Assembly (NCBI GenBank): GCA_050485905.1
Contig: JBJHCH010000079.1
Coordinates: 1 to 18,469, forward strand
Source: JAWLCA01 sp050485905
GTDB lineage: Bacteria; Pseudomonadota; Alphaproteobacteria; Rhodobacterales; Rhodobacteraceae
Direction of reading: 5' to 3'
Length of the DNA stretch: 18,469 nt
Shown here: positions 1 through 9,094 of the stretch, piece after piece
Position numbering within the stretch: the stretch's first letter is position 1
Layout of the letters: each line of letters starts with the position of its first letter
Notes under the pieces: model-generated
The model's database searches: none
What the model saw: only the letters and a program-made list of their open reading frames with translations
Told to the model about the DNA's origin: nothing
Made by a program: the position numbers and the translations under genes

Positions 1-15
1 GTAGCGGCAACGCGC

Positions 16-73
16 GCAACGTATGCACGTGATATGCACGCCGGATGCACGTGAATCATACGTGGATGCACAC
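16..73. repeat. Dispersed intergenic repeat, copy 1 (ATGCAC iterons)
   Basis: About 58 bp that recur almost unchanged at 16056-16114. The hexamer ATGCAC occurs at 23, 34, 45 and 66, spacings of 11, 11 and 21 bp, so all copies face roughly the same side of the helix. The block is bounded by a dyad, ACGTATG at 19-25 and CATACGT at 57-63, and holds two CACGTG palindromes at 26-31 and 48-53. It lies directly upstream of the lpd ribosome-binding site. It could be a dispersed intergenic element, a protein-binding array or a structured leader; the sequence alone does not decide. The homology with the second copy is directly visible. Confidence 0.85.
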
Positions 74-97
74 GGCAATTCTGGAAGGGAAAGACCC

Positions 98-1486
<1,389 letters not shown>

Positions 1487-1548
1487 CCGCCACCGCCACG
1501 GCATCTGAAAATTGACTCAACTTGGCGGCGTGGCGCTCAGCTACGCTG

Positions 1549-1577
1549 TTGCAATGATGCTGGTTCTTCACTACTCT
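1549..1577 (+). promoter_or_regulatory. Candidate sigma70-type promoter for the dioxygenase operon
   Basis: The 167-bp gap between lpdA and the peroxidase gene is clearly more A/T-rich than its surroundings. TTGCAA (1549-1554), a 17-bp spacer and TACTCT (1572-1577) is the best promoter-like pair I can find. An inverted repeat, GTTGCA (1548-1553) and TGCAAC (1577-1582), brackets it and could be an operator. The resulting leader would be about 70 nt. This is weak consensus matching only. Confidence 0.3.
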
Positions 1578-1653
1578 GCAACTGTTTGAAAAAGCTGGCT
1601 GCAGCGTGTGAAATTTTATTGCTGCGGCGCGAAAAGAAGATTGGGGGTAGGTA

Positions 1654-3483
1654 ATGTCCGTTCCCTGGTATGACCGCCTGCTGGCGGGATTTGCACGTCT
1701 CACAAATCGCCGCACGCTCTGGTTTCGCATGCCCTTCCCGTTCTCGCTCGCCAATCTGGTCGGCGTCCGGATCTACATGCGCAGCGACAACCTGTATGAC
1801 TGCGAGACGGCACCACCGAAGATCGCACCGCCCGATGGGCTGGACATCCGCGGCGCCCGCACCGCGGACGGCAGCTTCAACGACCTTGCACAACCCTGGA
1901 TGGGCATGGCCGGCACCCGGTTCGGGCGCAACTGCCCGATTGACCAGACCCATGGTGAGGCCGAACCCGGCCTCTACGAGCCGAACCCCAGGCTGGTCAG
2001 CTCAAAGCTGCTGGCCCGGCGAGATTTCATCCCGGCCGGGCACCTGAACGTACTGGTGCCCGCATGGCTGCAGTTCATGGTCCACGACTGGCTGAGCCAC
2101 GGGCCGAACGATTCAAAGAATCTGATGCGCTTTCCCCGACCCGAGGGCGACGACTGGCCGACCGAGGAGGTGACCGTCCCGCGCACCCATGTCGATCCGA
2201 CCCGCGGCCCGACCGACGAGGGGCGCCCGGCGACATATACCAACCACGAAACCCACTGGTGGGACGGCAGCCAGATCTACGGCTCCAGCGACGAGCGGTT
2301 GCGCCTCGTGCGGACCGATCCCGCGACGGGCGAGGTGCGCCCGGACGGCAAGCTGCACCTTGATGAAAACGGCCACCTGCCCATCGACAAAGGTGCCAAG
2401 CACGACGATCAGGAACTGGCAGGCGTGAATGGCGCCTGGTGGGCTGGCCTCTCGGTCTTCCACACGCTCTTTGCCCGCGAACACAACGCCATCGTGGACC
2501 GGATCGCGATGGATCACCCCGACCGCGCCAAGGATGGCGAATGGTTGTTCCAGAAGGCGCGGCTGGTGAACGCGGCGCTGATGGCCAAGATCCACACGAT
2601 CGAGTGGACCCCGGCGCTGATGGAATCGACCGAGGGGCGGCTTGCGATGCGCGCCAACTGGTGGGGCCTTGCGGGCGAACAGTTCAGCCGCGCCTATGGC
2701 CGGATCAGCGACAGCGAGATCCTGTCGGGCATCCCCGGCTCGCCCTGCGACCACCACGCTGCCCCCTATGCGATGACCGAGGAGTTCACCGCCGTCTACC
2801 GGATGCACTCGCTGATCCCGGACGAGTTCAGCTTCCGCCACCGCACAGACGACGCGCCGCTGAAGACCTGCCATCTGGGAGACATTGCCGAGGGCGGCGT
2901 GAAGCAACTGTACCGCGAAGTGGAATTTGCCGACGTGCTCTATTCGCTGGCCACCAGCCCCTGCGGCGCGCCGGTGCTCCACAACTTCCCCAACATCCTG
3001 CGGAAGATTCCGGAACCGGGAAAACCCAAACTCTTCAACGACCTCGGCACGATCGACGTCCTGCGCGACCGGGAGCGCGGGGTGCCGCGCTATTGTGCGA
3101 TGCGCCGCCACCTGGGGATGATCTACCCCAAGACGTTTGCCGACCTGACCGCCAACAAGGACGACCAGAAGCTGTTGCGCGAGATCTACGGCGAGGTCGA
3201 AAAGGTCGATCTGCTGGTCGGCACCCTGGCCGAGGCCGCCCCGCCGGGCTTTGCCTTCTCCGACACGGCGTTCCGGATCTTCGTGCTGATGGCCTCGCGC
3301 CGGCTGAAGAGCGACCGCTTCTTCACCGACGATTTCACGCCAGAGGTCTATACCCCCGCCGGCTTCGCCTGGGTGCGCGACAACAGCCTGAAAACCGTGC
3401 TGACGCGCCATATGCCGCACCTCGTCAAGCACTTTGCGGACCTGCGCAACCCGTTCTCACCCTGGGCGCGCGGGACCGGATAG
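1654..3483 (+). CDS. Alpha-dioxygenase-like haem peroxidase (animal haem peroxidase superfamily)
   Basis: A 609-aa protein resembling plant and bacterial fatty-acid alpha-dioxygenases and, more distantly, cyclooxygenases and fungal Ppo dioxygenase domains. The distal haem His is seen in QFMVHDWLSH (His144). WWDGSQIYG is at 202-210 and FAREHN at 273-278. The catalytic Tyr and proximal His lie in VYRMHSLIPD (Tyr382, His385), matching the Tyr-x-x-His spacing of rice alpha-dioxygenase. The C-terminus has the family-type ASRRLKSDRFF. No signal peptide is visible, so it is probably cytoplasmic or membrane-associated. The start ATG has a G-rich SD (GGGGGTAGG) immediately upstream. It is the first gene of a six-gene operon, and its stop is 4 bp from the next start. 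The expected reaction is oxygenation of a fatty acid, but the substrate is unknown. Confidence 0.88.
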   Translation: MSVPWYDRLLAGFARLTNRRTLWFRMPFPFSLANLVGVRIYMRSDNLYDCETAPPKIAPPDGLDIRGARTADGSFNDLAQPWMGMAGTRFGRNCPIDQTHGEAEPGLYEPNPRLVSSKLLARRDFIPAGHLNVLVPAWLQFMVHDWLSHGPNDSKNLMRFPRPEGDDWPTEEVTVPRTHVDPTRGPTDEGRPATYTNHETHWWDGSQIYGSSDERLRLVRTDPATGEVRPDGKLHLDENGHLPIDKGAKHDDQELAGVNGAWWAGLSVFHTLFAREHNAIVDRIAMDHPDRAKDGEWLFQKARLVNAALMAKIHTIEWTPALMESTEGRLAMRANWWGLAGEQFSRAYGRISDSEILSGIPGSPCDHHAAPYAMTEEFTAVYRMHSLIPDEFSFRHRTDDAPLKTCHLGDIAEGGVKQLYREVEFADVLYSLATSPCGAPVLHNFPNILRKIPEPGKPKLFNDLGTIDVLRDRERGVPRYCAMRRHLGMIYPKTFADLTANKDDQKLLREIYGEVEKVDLLVGTLAEAAPPGFAFSDTAFRIFVLMASRRLKSDRFFTDDFTPEVYTPAGFAWVRDNSLKTVLTRHMPHLVKHFADLRNPFSPWARGTG

Positions 3484-3487
3484 GCCC

Positions 3488-4357
3488 ATGCGTATCCCCG
3501 GGCTGATCGACACGCTGACCGTGCGCGAGCCCGCGGCAATCGCGGCACTGGCGGCGGACCCGCGCCTTGATCGGGCGTTCGAGCCTGCCGGGCCGCTGGT
3601 CAACCGCTACATCGCCGGGCGCATCCGGATCGACCTCGCCCATGACGGAAAGCGACTGCCCGCAACGGCGGAACGGGCCGACCCGGTGCGGGACGAGGCT
3701 GCAGCACGACTCGTCAGGGCGTTGGCCGATCCTGTGCGAATGGACGAGATCGCCGATATCCTTGGCTGGCTCAATGCGCGCGGCGATAACGATGCCATCG
3801 GACCGATGGTACAAACCCTGCTCGCTAGCCGCTTCGGCGCCGGAGCAGTGGGGTCGGCCGAAAGCTGGCGGGCCGCACGACGGCTGAACCGCGCGGTGAA
3901 GGCCACCCCGGCCGAGCGCCTGTTCTGGGCGCTACAGCTCGGTCTGCACGGTGCGCGGCAACGTCTCGCGGGCCTTGTCGGTGGCGACCGCGCCGGTATC
4001 CACGCGGTCGGCATCGCCGCGCACAACATCGTCGCCGGTCTGCACCGGATGCGCGCCCTTCTTGCCGCACCTGGCACGGCTGCCCGGCTGACACCCGCCG
4101 CCGCTGCCGCCCGGTGCCTGCCCGCCCCGCCGCGCGTGCTGCGACAGGCCACAGCCCCCGGCACGACGGCCGAGGGAAGCTGGCGCGCCGGTACCATCGT
4201 CGTTTTTGATCTGGAAAGGGCACGCGGACGCTGCCCGACAGACAGCATGGTCTTCATGGCGGGCACATGGTCCGCCTGCCCTGCCGGCGCCTGGGTGCGC
4301 GCGCTGTTCGAGGCCCTGTGGACGGATGCTGCTGCGCACAAGGGTGGCCCGGAATGA
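3488..4357 (+). CDS. Unknown protein with compact/degenerate cytochrome P450-like C-terminus
   Basis: A 289-aa protein without a signal peptide or membrane span, rich in Ala, Arg and Gly. I do not recognise it as a named family, but parts read like a shortened P450. EPAAIAALAADPRLDR (14-29) resembles the P450 N-terminal DP-V-LL-DPR region. PPRVLRQAT (214-222) then GTIVVFDLERA (235-245) resembles the segment after the ExxR helix. MVFMAGTWSACPAGAWVRAL (254-273) resembles the Cys-ligand loop, with Cys264 as a possible haem thiolate. Against this, 289 aa is far below the usual 400 or more, the Glu of ExxR appears to be Ala, and the Cys loop is one residue longer than FxxGxxxCxG. It is translationally coupled on both sides: 4 bp after the dioxygenase gene, and its TGA overlaps the next ATG. 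Confidence 0.85.
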   Translation: MRIPGLIDTLTVREPAAIAALAADPRLDRAFEPAGPLVNRYIAGRIRIDLAHDGKRLPATAERADPVRDEAAARLVRALADPVRMDEIADILGWLNARGDNDAIGPMVQTLLASRFGAGAVGSAESWRAARRLNRAVKATPAERLFWALQLGLHGARQRLAGLVGGDRAGIHAVGIAAHNIVAGLHRMRALLAAPGTAARLTPAAAAARCLPAPPRVLRQATAPGTTAEGSWRAGTIVVFDLERARGRCPTDSMVFMAGTWSACPAGAWVRALFEALWTDAAAHKGGPE

Positions 4358-5694
4358 CCGACCCGATCTTCCAGCCGCTCGAATTCCGCAACCTGACGGT
4401 GAAAAACCGCATCTTCCGCTCCAACATCTCGGGGCGGTTCGACGGCGAGGACGGATCGCCCAGCCAGGTCCGCATCAACTGGGAATGCAAGTTCGCCAAG
4501 GGCGGCGTCGGCACGATCATCTCCTCCTACGTCCCAGTGCTGATGGAAGGCCGGATCATCCCGCATTATGCCACCATCCACCGCGACGACTTCATCCCGA
4601 TGTGGGCGAAGCTTGGCGAGGCGGTGCACAGTTTCGACGCCAAGTTCATCATGCAGCTCAGCCATTCCGGCCGACAGATGGACCTACCGGGCATCCATAA
4701 CCAGCACCGCCGCACACCCAGCCCAACGAACCACAAGGAGCCGCTGCACGGATTCCTAACCCGCGCCATGGGCCGGACCGAGATCGACCGCACCGTTCGC
4801 GCCTTTGCCGACGGCGCCTGGCGGGCGCGAGAGGCGGGGTTGGACGGGGTCGAGTTGCACGCCGCGAACGGCTATCTGTTCACGCAGTTCCTGTCGTCGG
4901 CGATCAATGACCGCACCGACGACTATGGCGGCTCTCTCTGGAACCGGGCGCGGTTCCTGCTGGACGTGATCGGTGCGATCCGCGACCGGGTCGGGCGCGA
5001 TTTCCATCTGCAGATCAAGATCAGCGCCGAGGACATGAACAACGTCCTGCCGTGGGAGGCGAAGGGAAACACCCTGTCCGACACCCTGCAGGTGGTCCGC
5101 TGGGCCGAGGCAGCGGGGGTGGATGCGATCCATGTCTCCACCGGCTCGCTGTTCCCGCATCCGCTGAACCCGCCAGGTGATTTCAGCTTCGAGACCATCG
5201 CCACGACCTACGATGCCATGATCTCCTCCGGCGTCCACGGTTTTCGCAACTTCCTGCTGTTCCGCTATCCAATGCTGCGCCCGATCTTCCGCTGGCTCTG
5301 GTTCCGCATGAAGAAGGGCCACCCGGTCGAGGGCGTGGGGCTGGACGCCGCCCGCGCCATCCGCAAGGTCGTCTCGGTGCCGGTCATCTCGACCGGCGGC
5401 TGGCAGAACGCCTCGGCGGTGCGCGATGCCATCAGCTCGGGCGCAGTAGACGGCGTTTCCATCGCCCGTTCGCTGGTCGCCAACCCGGATCTACCGCAGG
5501 TCTGGGCCGCCGGGCACGACCTGCCCGAAAAGCCCTGCACCTATTGCAACAAGTGCCTGCTGAATGCACCCAAGAACCCGATGGGGTGCTACGAACGCGA
5601 CCGCTTTGACAGCCACGAGGCGATGGTCGCGGAACTGATGTCGATCTACCGCGCGCGCGGCGGGTTGCGCGTGCCCGACCCGGAAGAGGTGTAG
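4354..5694 (+). CDS. Old Yellow Enzyme-family NADH:flavin oxidoreductase with Fe-S Cys motif
   Basis: A 446-aa FMN-dependent TIM-barrel ene-reductase of the OYE / 2,4-dienoyl-CoA reductase group. The start QPLEFRNLTVKNRIFRS (7-23) is typical. So are the flavin-site QLSHSGRQ (101-108), VELHAANGYLFTQFLS (166-181), TDDYGGSLWNRARF (188-201) and STGGW (346-350). A C-terminal cysteine set, Cys395, Cys398, Cys401 and Cys412, resembles the [4Fe-4S] ligand motif of FadH-type enzymes, but the FAD/NAD domain that normally follows is absent. A hydrophobic, arginine-rich insert at about 296-322 could contact the membrane. ATG 4354 overlaps the upstream TGA; the longer in-frame start at 4267 would run through the previous gene. 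The likely role is reduction of an activated C=C bond in the operon's product. Confidence 0.92.
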   Translation: MTDPIFQPLEFRNLTVKNRIFRSNISGRFDGEDGSPSQVRINWECKFAKGGVGTIISSYVPVLMEGRIIPHYATIHRDDFIPMWAKLGEAVHSFDAKFIMQLSHSGRQMDLPGIHNQHRRTPSPTNHKEPLHGFLTRAMGRTEIDRTVRAFADGAWRAREAGLDGVELHAANGYLFTQFLSSAINDRTDDYGGSLWNRARFLLDVIGAIRDRVGRDFHLQIKISAEDMNNVLPWEAKGNTLSDTLQVVRWAEAAGVDAIHVSTGSLFPHPLNPPGDFSFETIATTYDAMISSGVHGFRNFLLFRYPMLRPIFRWLWFRMKKGHPVEGVGLDAARAIRKVVSVPVISTGGWQNASAVRDAISSGAVDGVSIARSLVANPDLPQVWAAGHDLPEKPCTYCNKCLLNAPKNPMGCYERDRFDSHEAMVAELMSIYRARGGLRVPDPEEV

Positions 5695-5695
5695 C

Positions 5696-7225
5696 ATGCC
5701 CCGCCAGGTCACCGCCGTCGAGGAAGCCCTGTCCACCCGCCGCCGCTGGACCCGCCCGCTGGTGCTGCTGGGACTGCTGTGCTTCCTGCTGGGGGCCGCA
5801 GCACTTATCGCCGCGCTCTTGGCCTGGGCCGTCGCCTCGCGCGAGCGCACGCCGCATCACGCGGACGCGGTAGAGCATTTCCTCTATGGCTCCATCGGGT
5901 CGGAACCTGAAAGCGGCCTGCCGGCCGATCTGTGGCGCCTGCTGCCGCATCTGATGCCAGAGGCATTTGACAATCGTGGCGATTGGTCGGCTTTTGGCTT
6001 CCTCTATGAGGACGGCCGCGACCTGCCCATCGGCGTCTCCACCCGCAGGGTCAGCGGCGTGGAACTCGCATGGCTGAACTGCGCGGTCTGCCACACCGGC
6101 ACTTGGCGCGCGGATGAGGGGGCAGACCCGGTCATCGTCGCCGGAATGCCGTCGAACAACCTCGACTTCGGCGGCTTCATTCGCGTCCTGCTCGATGCGG
6201 CGGTGGACGAACGCCTGTCGCCCGACGCGGTTTTCGCCGCGATGCGCCGCGCGGGCGACCGGCCGGGGCCGATCAAGCGGCTGATCTGGCGCCACGCCGT
6301 TCTGCCGCAGGTGCGCGAGGGGCTGCTCGCCACCCGCGCGCGGCTGCTGCCGCTGCTGGACTATCAGCCCGCCTGGGGGCCGGGGCGCGTGGATACGTTC
6401 AACCCTTACAAGCTTCTGCACGGCGGCTGGACGCTCGACGCAATGGACCCGGCGGAGCGGGTCGGCGCCTCCGACTTCCCGTCGATCTTCCTGCAGCGCC
6501 CGCGCGACGGAATGGACCTGCACTGGGACGGCAACAACGCATCGCTGGCCGAACGCAACCTGTCAGCCGCGCTCGGCGCCGGGGTGACGCCCGACACGGT
6601 CGATCACGCCGCGATCCGCCGGGTGGCCGACTGGCTGCTTGACTTGCCGCCACCGCCCAGCCCGCACAGCCCCGAGCCCGAGGCCATCGAGGCGGGCCGC
6701 GAGATCTATATGGAGAACTGCGCCGCCTGCCACGGCTATCAGGGTCCGGGCGGCTATGTGTTCGAGGGCGAGTATCTGGGCAAGGTGGAGCCGCTGGACA
6801 GCATCGGCACCGATCCGGCGCGGCTGGACAGCTACACGGCAGCGTTCAACGCCTTTCAGCGCCAATACCTCTTTGCCGGCACCCGCCACGCCTTTCGCCA
6901 TTTCCAACTGACGGACGGTTACGCCAACATGCCGCTCGACGGACTCTGGTTGCGCGGCCCCTATCTGCACAACGGCTCGGTCCCCACACTGGCCGACCTG
7001 CTGGAACCGGTCGAGGCGCGACCCGCCGCCTTCCTGCGCCACAGCGACGTCGTTGACGGCGCAAGCGGCGGCTTCATCTCGCCCGCCTGCGATCCCGGAA
7101 CGACGACCGAGGGTTTCTGCTTCGACACCACCCTGCCGGGCAATGGCAACGGCGGGCATCTCTACGGAACCGACCTGCCCGAGGCGCAGAGGGCCGCCCT
7201 GCTGGCCTATCTGTTGACCTTCTGA
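5696..7225 (+). CDS. Membrane-anchored dihaem c-type cytochrome (RoxA/diol-synthase-like), paralogue 1
   Basis: A 509-aa protein with one N-terminal transmembrane anchor (about 21-47), then a periplasmic domain with two c-type haem motifs, CAVCH (Cys129-His133) and CAACH (Cys342-His346). The layout and motifs LHWDGNN (275-281) and PYLHNGSVPTLADLL (422-436) place it in the broad MauG/cytochrome c peroxidase/RoxA superfamily. Members include the rubber oxygenase RoxA and the P. aeruginosa oleate 10S-dioxygenase and diol synthase. The C-terminus has a further Cys pair (CDP and GFC) that could form a disulfide. It starts 1 bp after the upstream stop and ends overlapping the next gene by one base. 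It is clearly paralogous to that next gene. Oxygenase, peroxidase or electron-transfer roles are all possible. Confidence 0.9.
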   Translation: MPRQVTAVEEALSTRRRWTRPLVLLGLLCFLLGAAALIAALLAWAVASRERTPHHADAVEHFLYGSIGSEPESGLPADLWRLLPHLMPEAFDNRGDWSAFGFLYEDGRDLPIGVSTRRVSGVELAWLNCAVCHTGTWRADEGADPVIVAGMPSNNLDFGGFIRVLLDAAVDERLSPDAVFAAMRRAGDRPGPIKRLIWRHAVLPQVREGLLATRARLLPLLDYQPAWGPGRVDTFNPYKLLHGGWTLDAMDPAERVGASDFPSIFLQRPRDGMDLHWDGNNASLAERNLSAALGAGVTPDTVDHAAIRRVADWLLDLPPPPSPHSPEPEAIEAGREIYMENCAACHGYQGPGGYVFEGEYLGKVEPLDSIGTDPARLDSYTAAFNAFQRQYLFAGTRHAFRHFQLTDGYANMPLDGLWLRGPYLHNGSVPTLADLLEPVEARPAAFLRHSDVVDGASGGFISPACDPGTTTEGFCFDTTLPGNGNGGHLYGTDLPEAQRAALLAYLLTF

Positions 7226-8655
7226 TGGTGGGGTTCCTGCGCCTCCTCGCCTGGCTTGCCATCCTCGGCGGATTGGGCTGGTGGGGATACCAGCGACTGA
7301 CGACCCCGGTGGTGACCGATTTCGCCGACGATGTGGAGCAGTTCCACTACGGCTCCATCGGCAACGACGGTGCGACGGGCGTTCCCTTTGCGATCTGGGC
7401 GGTGCTGCCCGATGTTTTCCCCGACCTGCTGCCCGGGCCGGGCTATGCCTCGCTCGGCTTTGTCTATGGCGACCGGGGCGACCAGCCCATCGGCTTTTCC
7501 CGCGCCCGCGTCGGCGTCGACCGCATGGCGATCAACTGCGCCTTCTGCCACACCACCCGCCTGCGCGAGAGTGAAGACGCCGACCCGCAGATCATCGTCG
7601 CGGGCACCAGCAACACGGTCGATGTGCAGGGCTACATCCGCTTCCTGTCGCAGGCGGCGAACGATCCGCGCTTCACCGCCGGCAATCTCGTGCCGGCGAT
7701 GGCGGCGCGGGGCGACATTTCTTGGCTGGAACGGCAGGCGCATCGACTTGCCCTGATCCGCATGACCCGCAAGGAGTTGCAGCAGCTAGCGGAAGATCAC
7801 GCCTGGATGGAGGGGCGCCCGGACTGGGGGCCGGGGCGGATCGAGCCGTTCAACCCGGTGAAATACGGCATGCTGGGCCTGCCGGTGGACGATACCGTGG
7901 GCCTGTCCGACATGCTGCCGATCTGGAACCTCGGTGCGCGCGAGGCGATCCGCGCAGACGCGCCGCTGCACTGGGACGGGCTGAACTCCTCAATCCCCGA
8001 GGTCGTGCTGTCATCCGCCCTCGGCGACGGCGCGGTGGCCGAGGAGTTGAGCTTCGACCGGCTGAACCGCATCGAATCCTTCCTGCGCGCCCTGCCCCCG
8101 CCGCCCTCGCCCCACGGGCCCGACCCGGCCGCCGTGGCGCGCGGTGCCGAGATCTTCGCCACCGAATGCGCCGAGTGCCACGGCGAGGCCGGTGACCGCA
8201 CCCTGACCGTGATCCCTGTCGACGAGGTCGGCACCGACCGTGAGCGGGTCGACATGTGGACCGACGCCGCCCGCGACGCCTATCAAGGCTACAGCTACGG
8301 CCGCGACTGGGGTTTCCGGCATTTCCACAACCACGAAGGCTATGTGACCGCGCCGCTCTGGGGCCTCTGGGCGACCGGCCCCTACCTGCACAACGGCTCG
8401 GTCCCCACGCTTGCCGACCTGCTGGAACCGCCAGAGGCCCGCCCAACCGCCTATCTGCGAGGCAGCGAGGTGCTGGACGCCGACCGCGGCGGTTTCCTCT
8501 CCCCGCCCTGCGACCCCACCGACCCGCCGCCACGGGATCAGGGCTTCTGCCTTGATACGACCGAACGCGGCAACGGCAACGGCGGGCATCTCTACGGCAC
8601 CGACCTGCCACCCGACGACAAGGCCGATCTGCTGGCCTATCTTCTGACGCTCTGA
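7225..8655 (+). CDS. Membrane-anchored dihaem c-type cytochrome (RoxA/diol-synthase-like), paralogue 2
   Basis: A 476-aa paralogue of the preceding gene. It has an N-terminal membrane anchor (about 5-22), then haem motifs CAFCH (Cys105-His109) and CAECH (Cys315-His319). Features shared with its neighbour are YGSIG, WGPGR then FNP-K (201-213), LHWDG (248-252), GPYLHNGSVPTLADLLEP, a CDP/GFC cysteine pair and a GNGNGGHLYGTDLP ending. The region after the second haem is shorter than in paralogue 1. Its ATG shares one base with the upstream TGA, so the two are translationally coupled. A tandem pair of such cytochromes is also the arrangement of the P. aeruginosa oleate 10S-dioxygenase/diol-synthase genes (known biology). 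Equivalence of function is inference. Confidence 0.9.
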   Translation: MVGFLRLLAWLAILGGLGWWGYQRLTTPVVTDFADDVEQFHYGSIGNDGATGVPFAIWAVLPDVFPDLLPGPGYASLGFVYGDRGDQPIGFSRARVGVDRMAINCAFCHTTRLRESEDADPQIIVAGTSNTVDVQGYIRFLSQAANDPRFTAGNLVPAMAARGDISWLERQAHRLALIRMTRKELQQLAEDHAWMEGRPDWGPGRIEPFNPVKYGMLGLPVDDTVGLSDMLPIWNLGAREAIRADAPLHWDGLNSSIPEVVLSSALGDGAVAEELSFDRLNRIESFLRALPPPPSPHGPDPAAVARGAEIFATECAECHGEAGDRTLTVIPVDEVGTDRERVDMWTDAARDAYQGYSYGRDWGFRHFHNHEGYVTAPLWGLWATGPYLHNGSVPTLADLLEPPEARPTAYLRGSEVLDADRGGFLSPPCDPTDPPPRDQGFCLDTTERGNGNGGHLYGTDLPPDDKADLLAYLLTL

Positions 8656-8671
8656 ACGAAAGGACGATGCG

Positions 8672-9085
8672 ATGGCCGACACGGCGACACTTTCCGGATC
8701 GATGGCCCGCGCCGCCGGGGCGGGCGCCACCTACCGCCGCATCCTCGGCATCAATCTGGGCCTGAACGTGGTGATCGTGCTTCTTGCCCTGCTGTTCCCG
8801 ACATGGTTCGCCAACCTCGTCGGCGCGGCCGGCGCGCCCGCGCCCTGGCTTCCGGCATGGGCGCTGGCGCTTCTGTTCCTGACGCTGCTTTATCTGCCGG
8901 GGATGATGCGGCCGGCCACGATCCGCTTGCCCAACCTGATCGGCCTGGCAGAACGGCTGGTCATGGGGATCGCCTTCCTGATCCTCGGCCTTCCGCTGCT
9001 CGCGCTCTACGCGCTGGCCTTCTGTGCCGCCCTCGGCTGGACCTACTATCGGCTGTTTGTCGCAGAGCTTGCGACGCGCCCGTGA
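8672..9085 (+). CDS. Small four-helix integral membrane protein, unknown function
   Basis: A 137-aa protein with four predicted hydrophobic segments: about 24-45, 57-76, 92-109 and 109-127. An out-of-frame ATG precedes it at 8667; the start at 8672 keeps the frame and has AGGA at 8661-8664. It lies 16 bp after the second dihaem cytochrome gene and appears to be the last gene of the operon, followed by an inverted repeat. I do not recognise a family. The position suggests a membrane partner of the cytochromes or a handler of the hydrophobic substrate or product, but nothing in the sequence proves it. Confidence 0.8.
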   Translation: MADTATLSGSMARAAGAGATYRRILGINLGLNVVIVLLALLFPTWFANLVGAAGAPAPWLPAWALALLFLTLLYLPGMMRPATIRLPNLIGLAERLVMGIAFLILGLPLLALYALAFCAALGWTYYRLFVAELATRP

Positions 9086-9094
9086 CATGGACGC

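Noticed and set aside
16..73. CRISPR array or plasmid-type replication origin iterons
   Set aside because: The repeat unit is only six bases at 11-bp spacing with no spacers; no replication-initiation gene or AT-rich region is nearby, and the block recurs at an unrelated intergenic site.
23..97. Extended N-terminus of lpdA from ATG 23
   Set aside because: It would encode the intergenic repeat; ATG 98 has a good ribosome-binding site and the conserved fold begins there.
1487..1540. Intrinsic terminator after lpdA
   Set aside because: CGCCACCGCC and GGCGGCGTGGCG can pair imperfectly but are separated by a loop of more than 20 nt and lack a T-run.
2113..3432. 439-aa minus-strand open frame inside the dioxygenase gene
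   Set aside because: Antisense shadow; the plus-strand frame has the haem-peroxidase catalytic motifs throughout this interval.
2439..3506. 355-aa plus-strand frame overlapping the dioxygenase
   Set aside because: Arg/Pro-rich translation typical of a frame-shifted high-GC gene; no recognisable domain.
1654..9085. Recent horizontal acquisition of the oxygenase operon by a mobile element
   Set aside because: No integrase, transposase, attachment-site repeat or tRNA at its borders, and codon use looks like that of the neighbours by eye.
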